64,000 nucleotides of DNA from DATKFM01 sp963810485 (GTDB taxonomy: Bacteria > Pseudomonadota > Alphaproteobacteria > Dongiales > Dongiaceae): the NCBI GenBank assembly GCA_963810485.1, contig CAWENQ010000007.1, positions 372,001 through 436,000 on the forward strand. Reading direction: 5' to 3'. Shown piece after piece: positions 55,341-63,361 of the stretch. Each line of letters opens with the position of its first letter. Position 1 is the first letter of the stretch. Position numbers and translations under genes: made by a program. A model generated the notes under the pieces. The model was not told the DNA's origin. It made no database searches and saw only the letters and a list, made by a program, of their open reading frames with translations.

Positions 55341-56168
55341 TTAGGTGATCCTGGGCCGTCTGGCCTTCTCATTGACCAGCGCCGGAACTCGGATCGTATA
55401 CGGATTACTTGCTGGCACTCGCCGCACCTTGTGGACGGGGAGTGTTCCATTCGTCGCCAAGCGCCCGACCGCTTCATGCATGACCGCGTGGACAACTCCG
55501 AGAAGCCAACCAGAGACCTTCAGCACGTCGTCGTAGACAATCGCGAATGCCTTCCCTAGGTCAGCATCGGCTTCCGCCAGCATCGCCCTGGTGATCACTT
55601 CGTGTGAGAACTCGTAGAAGCTGTTCACACGCATCTGCGAGATATGGAAGACCAGATTGTCCTCCGGCACCTTCTCCCAATGGTTCTCAATGTCCCACTC
55701 GTCCGTTTGATAGTGGAAGACGAACTTGTCGCGGATGCGGAGCAAGTGTTTTCCTTGGGTCGATCCGAAGTAGGTTTTTAGCCTCTGAAGATCCCCGCTC
55801 TCCTTCGGGAAGTTGCGTCCCATCGCATCATGATAGTGCTTTCCCAGGGCTGGCGAACGAATCACTTCACGTTCAAGCACTTTCCAAATCTCTCTCATCA
55901 TTCCCATAAGGAACCTGTTGACCACGAGGCTCTGACACACGCCTGCAACGTGCAACAGATGTCTCTTCGTTGGATGATTGTTGCAGTAGATCAGCAGCCG
56001 GTGAACCGCCATGAGGTCGTTGGTCACGTGACCCATGATGATCATCAACCGACGCTCTGCCGGGTCCATCTTCTTCAACGCATTGCGATCAAAGCGTACC
56101 TCGTTGACTGGAACGCTTCGGCTGACGTGTCTGTTTCGTCTACCCATGCCGTGCCTCTTTCGGAGCAT
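55341..56168 (-). CDS. Hypothetical protein with HEPN-like motif
   Basis: 275 residues (or 268 from the second Met at 56147). I do not recognise a named family. It is mainly helical, with HPTKRHLLHVAGVCQSLVVN and VIRSPALGKHYHDAMGRNFP. The stretch HLLRIRDKFVFHYQTDEW contains R-D-x4-H, matching the R-x4/6-H motif of HEPN nucleases, which are common in toxins and phage defence; this link is inference. Base composition is visibly lower in GC than the surrounding genes, suggesting acquisition. It is convergent with the GFA gene (14 bases apart). Confidence 0.6.
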   Translation of the reverse strand: MLRKRHGMGRRNRHVSRSVPVNEVRFDRNALKKMDPAERRLMIIMGHVTNDLMAVHRLLIYCNNHPTKRHLLHVAGVCQSLVVNRFLMGMMREIWKVLEREVIRSPALGKHYHDAMGRNFPKESGDLQRLKTYFGSTQGKHLLRIRDKFVFHYQTDEWDIENHWEKVPEDNLVFHISQMRVNSFYEFSHEVITRAMLAEADADLGKAFAIVYDDVLKVSGWLLGVVHAVMHEAVGRLATNGTLPVHKVRRVPASNPYTIRVPALVNEKARRPRIT

Positions 56169-56297
56169 CGTTGCCCCGGCCCAGGCGCATCATAGATGAT
56201 TCGAGCCCCTTCCCCGCGTCCGCGAATCAGTCAAATGTCCTCCCTATAACGAAGAATTGGCGGCGTCTACCGCTACTTCCATTCAACCTATCGACAT

Positions 56298-56687
56298 CTA
56301 TGGGCAAGGATATGCCTCCGATACTGCCGACTGAACGCCCATCTCAAGATCCATATCACCGAGAGTAGCAAGGTACTTTTCATCGTAAAGTTTCTTCAAA
56401 ACAGTCGATGCAACTTGGCCAGTTGTAAGATTGTCACTGGCACAGGACAAAAAGAATTGCTTCTCCTGCAGAGTGAACTTTCCGAGCTGCATTAGGACAT
56501 TTGTTACAGATCGTGCGCCTAGGATATAGCCACTCAACTGATCCATGCACGACGCTTCGTTGGCTTTGCAATACTTGGAATAGTCACGAATGCTCATGGG
56601 AGCTTTAGCGTAGATTTCCGAACCGCTGCCGAGAAGAGTGGCGCATGCAATTAGCACGATTTTATGTATCACGAACTCAGTCTCCAT
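56298..56687 (-). CDS. Rap1a/Tai-like small secreted protein
   Basis: 129 residues with an N-terminal hydrophobic signal (KIVLIACATLLGSGSEIYA, cleavage near AKA). The mature part resembles the Rap1a/Tai family, which includes type VI secretion immunity proteins: SCMDQLSGYILGARSV, FFLSCASDNLTTGQVASTVL and a C-terminal EAYPCP, with Cys residues in the expected places. Not every family member is an immunity protein, and no effector or T6SS gene is in the window. Low GC, in the same patch as the HEPN-like gene. Confidence 0.6.
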   Translation of the reverse strand: METEFVIHKIVLIACATLLGSGSEIYAKAPMSIRDYSKYCKANEASCMDQLSGYILGARSVTNVLMQLGKFTLQEKQFFLSCASDNLTTGQVASTVLKKLYDEKYLATLGDMDLEMGVQSAVSEAYPCP

Positions 56688-57044
56688 TCTTGGTTCCAGG
56701 TTTTTGCAAGATTTGGGACAACGCGCAATGTATCATGAATCAGCGCCATAAATAGCGCATGATAAAGCGATACAGCAGCTCCGCTTTGACCGTGCATCAG
56801 TTTGCGCATCAGTGTGATACAACAGAAAAACTGGACGCGCGCATTGCCTTGCCTCCCGGTTGTATCATTCCTGCATCAAAGGGAAGAATTGGGGTCAGTG
56901 TAGGTTTTCCTGCGTTCCTGCAAACTGAGCTCTGAACCCGTTTTGCTACGGCTCTTACATGGCACCTGACATGAGCGCGACTCGCCCGCCGGAGCACGAC
57001 CGGTCTGCGCCGGTTCCTGGATCTCCGAGCAGCAGCGCGCTTGG
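56688..57044. other. AT-richer intergenic region with TGTATCA/TGATACA motifs
   Basis: 357 bases upstream of the Rap1a/Tai-like gene and before the next plus-strand gene. TGTATCAT at 56729-56736, GATACA at 56769-56774, TGATACAAC at 56815-56823 and GTTGTATCA at 56859-56867 are related half-sites, the last two perfect inverted copies. GGGGTCAGTGTAGG near 56891 resembles short motifs elsewhere. The last part (56959-57044) may hold the 5' end of the next gene in another frame. Confidence 0.45.
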
Positions 57045-57635
57045 ATGGAGGGCAAGGCGAAGCTGCGCGACGCCGGTGAGCGCGCGGAATTGCTGGAGCT
57101 GCGGCTCAAATACGTCGCGCGGTATGAGAAGCTGCGGCGGCGGCCGCAGGCGCGGGAGGTGCTGGAGATACTCGAGCGCTATGGCCGCGACTGCATCCCG
57201 GTCCCGCTGATGACCGAGCGGCACTACTGGTCGGTGTCCTGCCTGCCGTCGACGCCGGGCAAGGCGCTGATCCGCGTCAATGCGAGCTGGATGGAGCTTT
57301 TCGCGCTGTATGCCGATGGCGAGGGCATCCGGGCGAATTTCCTGGTGCATCTTTCGGATTTCACTGGGGATCATTCGCTCGACCAGGGTCGGGTGGACGA
57401 AGCCTTCCTCGAGCGCTGTGTCGTGGCGCCGGAGGACGTGGGTTGTTTCTTCCCGCGCGGCCAGGACATCTTCGGCGTCAAGGTCCGCGGCTACGCCTCG
57501 ATCGGCAAGTTCATGAGGACGCGCCGCGCGTTGCGCGCCATCCGGGCGTTCAACCTGACGCATATGAACCGCGGCCGGAACGCCTACCAGGCGAGCCACT
57601 GCTACAGCCTGGCGGATCACATGCTGGCGGGCTGA
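57045..57635 (+). CDS. Protein of unknown function
   Basis: 196 residues from the ATG at 57045. A helical, charged N-terminal part (KAKLRDAGERAELLELRLKY) is followed by a globular domain with PLMTERHYWSVSCLPSTPGK, RVNASWMELFALYADGEGIR and GYASIGKFMRTRRALRAIRA. No family recognised. The frame is open and protein-like upstream of 57045 (WISEQQRAW), without a start codon. Adding one base near 57022 would join it to ATG 56971 (MSATRPPEHDRSAP), so the N-terminus is probably about 25 residues longer. Confidence 0.6.
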   Translation: MEGKAKLRDAGERAELLELRLKYVARYEKLRRRPQAREVLEILERYGRDCIPVPLMTERHYWSVSCLPSTPGKALIRVNASWMELFALYADGEGIRANFLVHLSDFTGDHSLDQGRVDEAFLERCVVAPEDVGCFFPRGQDIFGVKVRGYASIGKFMRTRRALRAIRAFNLTHMNRGRNAYQASHCYSLADHMLAG

Positions 57636-57778
57636 GCGGCCCGGTGCCGCCGGCTTGAGCAGGAACCATTTCGGCGGCCTGCCGTTCGTTCCTTAGGAAG
57701 CTCGCGCAGCTATCCGCTGCCGGCCGTCGCACGCGCGACGGAGATCCTGACGAAGATGTCTCAGCCGGGCAGGTTTGC

Positions 57779-58831
57779 ATGAGCCAGAACACGAAGGCGT
57801 CAAAATCCCCGGCCGGAAACGGCTCGTCCCGCCAGCCGATGCAGTCCTTCGCCAAGGCCGCGTCACGGACCGCCGAAGAGCAACGGAAGATACAGGCGCG
57901 GATCGATCGCAAGCGCCGAAAGACGGCGCGGCCGAAAGCGGGCAAGGAGTCCGGCGCAGTCCAGGCCGGCTCGCGGGAATATCCGGCGCCGCCCTACCCC
58001 CGGCAGCATCTGCGCAAGCCCGGACGCGAGGCCGATCTGCGCCTGGCGCCCCTGTATCAGGCGCCGCACTATAAGGGGTCGGAGAAACTGATGAACATGG
58101 TCGCGCTGGTCACCGGCGGCGATTCCGGAATCGGCCGTGCCGTCGCCGTGCTGTTCGCGCGGGAGGGGGCCGATGTCGCCCTCGTTTATCTGAACGAGCA
58201 TGGGGATGCGAAGGAAACGCAGCGCCTGGTGGAAGCCGAGGGACGCCGCTGCATCGCGATGGCCGGCGACGTGGCCGATCCGCGCTTCTGCAACGCCGCG
58301 GCGGAACAGACGGTGCGGGAACTCGGCAGGCTGGACGTTCTCGTCAACAACGCGGCCTTTCAGGAGCATGCGGACCGCCTGGAGGACCTCACCGACGCGC
58401 ATTTCGACCGCACGCTCAAGACCAACCTTTACGGATATTTCCACATGGCCCGGGCCGCCGTGCCCCATATGAAGAGCGGCGCCTCGATCGTGATGACCGG
58501 CTCGGTCACGGGAATCGAGGGCAGCAAGCATCTGCTGGATTATTCGATGACCAAGGGCGGCATCCATGCCTTCACGCGATCGCTTTCGGCGCAGCTCATC
58601 GACCGCGGCATCCGGGTGAATGCGATCGCGCCGGGGCCGGTCTGGACGCCGCTCAATCCCGCCGACAAGGCGCCGGCCGACGTGGCGCAGTTCGGCGCGC
58701 AGACCCCGATGAAGCGGGCGGCCCAGCCGGAAGAGATCGCGCCGGCCTTCGTGTTCATGGCCGCACCCTGCTGCTCCAGCTACATCACCGGCGAGATCCT
58801 GCCGATCGTCGGCGGTTACGGCAGCGGCTGA
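57779..58831 (+). CDS. SDR-family oxidoreductase, general-stress type
   Basis: 350-residue short-chain dehydrogenase. The cofactor motif TGGDSGIGRAVA is at about residue 112, then VNNAAF, the catalytic Ser in MTGSVTG and Y-x3-K in DYSMTKGG, and GPVWTPL after the catalytic site. The roughly 105-residue N-terminal extension begins with a basic, low-complexity stretch and then has YPRQHLRKPGREADL, as in the YhdF/YdaD general-stress subgroup. NADP(H) or NAD(H) preference and substrate are unknown. The ATG at 57779 is the only good start. Confidence 0.9.
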   Translation: MSQNTKASKSPAGNGSSRQPMQSFAKAASRTAEEQRKIQARIDRKRRKTARPKAGKESGAVQAGSREYPAPPYPRQHLRKPGREADLRLAPLYQAPHYKGSEKLMNMVALVTGGDSGIGRAVAVLFAREGADVALVYLNEHGDAKETQRLVEAEGRRCIAMAGDVADPRFCNAAAEQTVRELGRLDVLVNNAAFQEHADRLEDLTDAHFDRTLKTNLYGYFHMARAAVPHMKSGASIVMTGSVTGIEGSKHLLDYSMTKGGIHAFTRSLSAQLIDRGIRVNAIAPGPVWTPLNPADKAPADVAQFGAQTPMKRAAQPEEIAPAFVFMAAPCCSSYITGEILPIVGGYGSG

Positions 58832-58841
58832 GCCGAGCGCG

Positions 58842-59318
58842 CTAGCGGCGTTGATCCTGCCGCTTGCAGACGGAGATCGTGCCGTCGGTCTCAAGCACCG
58901 CATAGGCGGCTTCGCGGGGCGAGAAGCATTGGTGCGCGCGCAGCGACATCAGCAGATCGCTATGGGTGATCGATTCCTTGCGGAGGGACCGGTAGTCGAC
59001 GCGCCCGTCGCGGATCAGGAAGCGCGGGCGCCCTTCGATCAGCCGCTCGACCCGCTTCGAATAGATGCCGAGTTTTCCCAAGGCCCAGTTGATGGCCAGC
59101 ATCACGGCGATCACCAGGAATGCGCCGGTGATCGAGTGGTCGCCGGCCCGGAGCGCATTCGATGCGCCTTCGCTGATGAGCAGCAGAAGCACGAGATCGA
59201 AGGGCGTGAACTCGCCGACCTGGCGCTTTCCCGTCATGCGAAGCAGCACAAGTACCATCAGATACACGGCGGCGCCGCGGATCAGCAGCTCCCACCAGGG
59301 CTCGGACAGCGCGAACAT
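58842..59318 (-). CDS. DUF421/YetF family membrane protein
   Basis: 158 residues. Three hydrophobic segments lie in the first 85 residues (LLIRGAAVYLMVLVLLRMTG, FTPFDLVLLLLISEGASNAL, TGAFLVIAVMLAINWALGKL), then a soluble YetF-type domain (RPRFLIRDGRVDYRSLRKES, LRAHQCFSPREAAYAVLETD). It is shorter than most family members (about 220), lacking part of the C-terminus. It lies 8 bases after the YihY gene, probably one operon. Confidence 0.88.
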   Translation of the reverse strand: MFALSEPWWELLIRGAAVYLMVLVLLRMTGKRQVGEFTPFDLVLLLLISEGASNALRAGDHSITGAFLVIAVMLAINWALGKLGIYSKRVERLIEGRPRFLIRDGRVDYRSLRKESITHSDLLMSLRAHQCFSPREAAYAVLETDGTISVCKRQDQRR

Positions 59319-59326
59319 GAATCACC

Positions 59327-60223
59327 TCATTTCATATTGCCGGCGACGTTAATGGGTATTTTCGTCAGCCGGCGCTCCGCATGCTCGTGGGCCAGCTCGG
59401 CGCCGAAGAGGAGGATCTGGGAGGTGTAGTAGACCCAGAGCAGGATGATCACCAAGGCAGCGGCTGCGCCATAGGTTGAGGCGATGGCGCTGCTGCCGAT
59501 ATAGGCGCCGATCAGGATCTTGCCGAAGGTGAAGAGCAGGCCCGCGACGATCGCGCCCAGCCAGACATCCCGCCAGGCGATCGGCGTGTCCGGCAGGATC
59601 TTGTACACCGTGGCGAAGATCGCCGTCACGACGGCGAGCGAGACGATAAAATTCACGATCTGGAGGATGACATCGAGGCCGGGCACATAGGCCGCGAGAT
59701 GGTCGCCGGCCGCCGCCAGGGCCGCGCTGACGACCAGCGAGGTCATCAGCAGGAAACCCATGACCACGACAAAGGAGTAGCTGAGAATCTTGCGGCGGAA
59801 GAAGGCACGGACGGTGCTTTCCTTCGAGGGCGAGGTTTTCCAGATGACGTTCAGCGAGGACTGAATCTCGCCGACGGCGCCTGTCGCGGCGAGCAGCAGG
59901 GCGCCGACGCCGATGATGTTGGCGACCAGGCCGCCGGAACCGGGACGGCTGGCATTTTCGATCAGGGCCGCGAGCGCCGCCTCTCCCTCGGGCCCGATCA
60001 GGGCGCCGAGCTGCCCGACGATCGCGCCTTGCGCCGCTTCCCGCCCGAAGGCCAGCGCGGCGACGGCGATCACCAGGATGAGCAAGGGCGCCAGCGAGAA
60101 GGCGGCATAGTAGGCGATCGCCGCGCCCATCGAGAGGCAGCGATCGTTGAACCAGCTGACGATGGCGGCTTTCAGGAACGGCCAGGACAGGAGCTGATTG
60201 ATCAGGGGAACCGGCGTTTCCAT
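59327..60223 (-). CDS. YihY/virulence-factor BrkB family membrane protein
   Basis: 298 residues with six transmembrane segments. Family motifs: DRCLSMGAAIAYYAAFSLAP in the first segment, then GSGGLVANIIGVGALLLAAT, TPIAWRDVWLGAIVAGLLFT and YGAAAALVIILLWVYYTSQI, ending LLFGAELAHEHAERR. Once annotated as RNase BN in error, the family is of unknown function, possibly a transporter. ATG 60223 is preferred; a start at 60295 would add 24 residues. Confidence 0.9.
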   Translation of the reverse strand: METPVPLINQLLSWPFLKAAIVSWFNDRCLSMGAAIAYYAAFSLAPLLILVIAVAALAFGREAAQGAIVGQLGALIGPEGEAALAALIENASRPGSGGLVANIIGVGALLLAATGAVGEIQSSLNVIWKTSPSKESTVRAFFRRKILSYSFVVVMGFLLMTSLVVSAALAAAGDHLAAYVPGLDVILQIVNFIVSLAVVTAIFATVYKILPDTPIAWRDVWLGAIVAGLLFTFGKILIGAYIGSSAIASTYGAAAALVIILLWVYYTSQILLFGAELAHEHAERRLTKIPINVAGNMK

Positions 60224-60323
60224 CGCGGATGCCTTGCGGGGGCTTGCATCCAGGATAACGACGGGAGTGAGCGCCGGTTCCCGGCAGAAGGGCACCCGGT
60301 GGCCGGCGGCTTCGCGCCGCCGC

Positions 60324-60929
60324 TCAGGCCGCGGCGCTTTTCCGGGCGGGCGTTGGGGCCGCGAGCTCGCCGGCGAATTGCTGGCGGAAGGTCTGGATCA
60401 TTTCTTCCTGCTCGGGGTAGAGCGTGCGCAGGATTTCCACGGCGAAGGAGACCGGGCCGCTGGCGGGGGCGGTGATCAGCTTGCCGTCGCGGATGCAGAA
60501 GCTGTCGCGGTAGTGCTTCTCGCCGCGATAGGCGGGGAGGTTCTGCTTCAGGAAATCGAGGCTGTTGCTGGTGTGCGCGTGATGATCCAGCAGGCCGGCA
60601 TGACCGAGGGCGAGCGTGGCGCCGCAGATGGCTGCAATGGGCTTGCCGGCCTTGGCGCGCGCTTGCAGCGCCTCGGACAGGCCGGCGCGCGGGCCCTTGG
60701 CCCAGAAGTCGCTGCCGGGGAGGAGCCAGAGATGTGCCGCGGCGGGCTTCAGGTCGGCGAGGCGCTTTTCCGGCTGCACCAGCAGGCCGCCGATGGAGCG
60801 CACGGCGTTGCCGTCGAGGCTGGCGGTGATGACGGACGCGCCGAAATAGTGGCGCGCGGCCGGAAGGACCGGGCCGATCTCCCAATCCGCGAAGCCGTCG
60901 ACCAGCAGGACGGCGATGGATTTCTTCAT
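60324..60929 (-). CDS. DJ-1/PfpI family protein
   Basis: 201 residues of the glutamine-amidotransferase-like DJ-1/PfpI fold. The nucleophile elbow is AAICGATLALGHAGLLD, with Cys at about residue 101; the conserved acidic residue is in LVDGFADWEIGPVL near the N-terminus, and ITAPASGPVSFAVEIL follows. Such proteins are amidases, deglycases or stress proteins. GGGAGAT precedes the ATG at 60929. A perfect 18-bp palindrome lies 52 bases upstream. Confidence 0.88.
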   Translation of the reverse strand: MKKSIAVLLVDGFADWEIGPVLPAARHYFGASVITASLDGNAVRSIGGLLVQPEKRLADLKPAAAHLWLLPGSDFWAKGPRAGLSEALQARAKAGKPIAAICGATLALGHAGLLDHHAHTSNSLDFLKQNLPAYRGEKHYRDSFCIRDGKLITAPASGPVSFAVEILRTLYPEQEEMIQTFRQQFAGELAAPTPARKSAAA

Positions 60930-60980
60930 CTCAGGATCTCCCGCATGGGGGTTGCATGCAGCTGATATAGAGAGGGCCTG

Positions 60981-60998
60981 CTGACAGCATGCTGTCAG
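60981..60998. promoter_or_regulatory. 18-bp perfect palindrome upstream of the PfpI gene
   Basis: CTGACAGCATGCTGTCAG reads identically on both strands. It ends 52 bases before the PfpI start, with a TATATC box (-10-like, minus strand) between them. It has the size and symmetry of a TetR/MarR/HxlR-type operator; no such regulator gene is adjacent. Confidence 0.6.
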
Positions 60999-61093
60999 GA
61001 GAGAATCGGCTCTTATGAAACAACCACAGACAAGCAGGAAGGTTTCACCACGGGCGGAGAAGGGTGAGGATTTCACGCGAAGACGTCATCGAC

Positions 61094-61116
61094 GGGGCGG
61101 GTTTGAAACCCGCCCC
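61094..61116. repeat. Intergenic hairpin after the enolase-superfamily gene
   Basis: GGGGCGGGTTT-G-AAACCCGCCCC: perfect 11-bp arms around one base, 27 bases past the stop of the minus-strand dehydratase gene. It resembles widespread REP-type intergenic hairpins and could also end transcription, though no T-run follows. Confidence 0.55.
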
Positions 61117-61143
61117 TACAATTCCTTAGGCGTATTCCGCGGG

Positions 61144-62249
61144 CTAACCGACGCTCAGCACCGGCTTGCCCAGGACATCCAGCAGCGGCTCGATGCCGAG
61201 GCCGGGGACGTCGGGCGCGGTCATCTTGCCGTCCTTGCGCTTGGGCGCGCCCTTGGCGATGTCCATGGTGCCGTAGCTGTTGAAGTCGGTGGCGGAGAAC
61301 AGGAACTCGTCCGGCGTCGAGCGGGCCAGATGCGGCGATGGCCGACTGTGACGATATCGCCGCCCCAGGTGTCCTCGATGGTCATGGCGACGCCGGCATT
61401 GAGGCAGAGGTCGCGCATCTCCCGCGCCCGGGTGAGCCCGCCGACCTTGGAGATCTTGAGATTGATCACGTCCATGGCGCCCTCCGAGATGGCGCGCAGC
61501 AGGATGCCGATGCCGTCGATGTTCTCGTCGAGGATGAAGGGCAGCGAGGTGCGGCGGCGGACGGTGAGGCATTCCTCGTAGGTGCGGCAGGGCTGCTCGA
61601 TATAGACGTCGACATCGCGCACCGCCTGCACCACGCGGGCGGCCTCATGCATGGTCCAGCCGGTGTTGCTGTCGGCGATCAGGACATCGCCGGGCTTGAG
61701 TACCGCGCGGCAGGCATGGATGCGCTCGATATCGGTGTCGGCGTTGCCGCCGACCTTGAGCTGGAACTTGGTGTAGCCTTCGGCGCGGTAGCGGCCGACG
61801 CTGGCGGCCATCTTGTCGGGCGTGTCCTGGGAGATGGCGCGGTAGAGCTTCACCTCGGCCTGCTGCGCGCCGCCGAGCAGGGCATAGACGGGAAGCTTTG
61901 CGACTTTGCCCAGGATGTCCCAGCAGGCGACATCGACCGGCGCCTTCACGTAGGGGTGGCCGCGGATCGCCTCGTCCATCCGGCGGTTCAGCACGCCGAG
62001 ATGGGTGGGATCGAGGCCGATGAGCTTCGGCGCGATCTCCTTCAGGCCGGCGCGCACGCCCGCGGCATAGGCCGGCAGATAGGCGGGGCCGAGCGGGCAG
62101 CATTCGCCATAGCCGGTGATGCCGGCATCGGTCTCCACGGCGACGACGGTGGAGTCGAAGGTCTCCACCGCATTGTCATTGGACCAGGCGTAGCGGCCCT
62201 CCTTCAGCGGCAGGTCCACCTGGTAGGCAGTAATCTTGGTGATCTTCAT
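61144..62249 (-). CDS. Enolase-superfamily dehydratase/epimerase (frameshifted)
   Basis: Mandelate racemase/muconate-lactonising type enzyme. The N-terminal capping domain starts MKITKITAYQVDLPLKEG. The barrel has FQLKVGG (Lys of K-x-K type), metal ligands Asp in LIADSNTGW, Glu in YIEQPCRTYEE and Glu in ILDENIDGI, then INLKISKVGGLT. Near 61337-61346 two extra bases shift the frame, and it resumes as HLARSTPDEFLFSATDFNSY to KPVLSVG. Restored, it has 367 residues. Features and neighbours suggest cis-3-hydroxy-L-proline dehydratase or a related imino-acid enzyme (inference). Confidence 0.82.
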
Positions 62250-62543
62250 TCCGGTGTTTCCCCTGGGCGCGCTGACGCCGTTGTGTTGAATCGCTAAAGG
62301 TCCAAACCGCCCTCCTTGAGGGGGCGGTCGGATCAGCTCGCGTAGCGAGGTGATCCGGGTGGGGGGTCTGCTCGGTGCTGAAGACCGTCACTGACATCAC
62401 TTCCGAAATCACCGATCGCGTTTGATTTAGAGATACCCCCTTCTGACGCATCGCGCTGACGCGCGATGCGCCATCTTCCCCCTCAAGGGGTGAAGATTGG
62501 GCTATCTGCAACAATTGCTCATGTTTCAATTTGTGAACTCCAA
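62250..62543. repeat. Structured intergenic repeat between dehydratase and regulator genes
   Basis: 294 bases without a gene. CCTTGAGGGGG (62314-62324) and CCCCCTCAAGG (62478-62488) are perfect inverted ends of a 175-base segment. Inside are GATCAGCTCGCGTAGCGAGG, itself nearly palindromic, and GCATCGCG-CTGACG-CGCGATGC near 62447. It is probably a composite REP/MITE-like element. Confidence 0.5.
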
Positions 62544-63257
62544 TCAGGCGCGCTTTTTCTTGCTGGCGTCTTGCGGCGGTTTTTCGCTGCGGCGGATGAC
62601 CTCGGTGAGCGACGCGCCGGCATTGCGGATATGCTCTTCCAGCGCTCGGCAGGCGCCCGTCACATCACCCTTCTTGCAGAGCTTGACGATGTCGGCGTGC
62701 TCGCGCTCGGCGCGGCTGCGGCCTTGCGTGAAGGAGATATGCATGCGGGTGTAGCGGTCGGCGTTCTGCAGCAGCGAGGCGACGATGGCGGCCGTGCGCG
62801 GCTGATCGGCATGGCGATAGAGCAGCCCATGCAGCGCGGTGTTCAACTCGCCCCAGCGGCCCACATGATCGGCGCGCAGCTCGGCGCTGTATTCGTCGAG
62901 GATAACGTCGATGGCGCGGTAATCTTCCGAGGTGAGTTTCGGCGCGGAGCTCGCCAGCAGGCGCGGCTCGAGCAGCGCGCGCAACTCGTAGATCTCCTCG
63001 ACCTCCGCCGCCGACAGCGCGGAGACGATGGCGCCGCGATGGGGATGGATGTTGACCAGCCCTTCGGCTTCCAACTGGAACAGCGCCTCGCGGATGGGGA
63101 TGCGGCTGATGCCGAACTCGGCGGCCAGCGCATCCTGCCGGAGCTGGAAGCCTTCCGGGAAATCGCCGTCGAGGATGCGGCGGCGCAGCTCCTCCGCCGC
63201 CGCTTCGACGCGGGTGCGGTGGCCGAGCTGGAATTTCTGCGCCGTGCGTTCCTGCAT
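62544..63257 (-). CDS. GntR-family regulator with FCD domain
   Basis: 237-residue repressor-type regulator. The N-terminal winged helix reads AAEELRRRILDGDFPEGFQL, AAEFGISRIPIREALFQLEA and EGLVNIHPHRGAIV; the C-terminal FCD ligand domain runs from ELRALLEPRL to DVTGACRALEEHIRNAGASL, with several His that could bind metal. The start is ATG 63257; an ATG at 63315-63317 in the same frame lies next to the operator and is unlikely. It is divergent from the DapA-family gene, with a GntR-type palindrome between, so it probably controls both directions. Confidence 0.92.
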   Translation of the reverse strand: MQERTAQKFQLGHRTRVEAAAEELRRRILDGDFPEGFQLRQDALAAEFGISRIPIREALFQLEAEGLVNIHPHRGAIVSALSAAEVEEIYELRALLEPRLLASSAPKLTSEDYRAIDVILDEYSAELRADHVGRWGELNTALHGLLYRHADQPRTAAIVASLLQNADRYTRMHISFTQGRSRAEREHADIVKLCKKGDVTGACRALEEHIRNAGASLTEVIRRSEKPPQDASKKKRA

Positions 63258-63297
63258 GCCTGACCCCAGGGAAAGCGGGCTTGCGTTTTCGGGTTTT

Positions 63298-63313
63298 ATA
63301 TTGTATACAATAT
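63298..63313. promoter_or_regulatory. GntR/FCD operator
   Basis: ATATTGTATACAATAT is a perfect 16-bp palindrome with the TTGTATACAA core typical of FCD-type GntR regulators. It lies 41 bases before the regulator start and 49 bases before the divergent aldolase ATG, an ideal place for autoregulation and for control of the pathway gene. Confidence 0.82.
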
Positions 63314-63361
63314 CCATCTGGACGGATTTGTCAACGGTTTCAAGCCTGGAGGGAGCACAAA

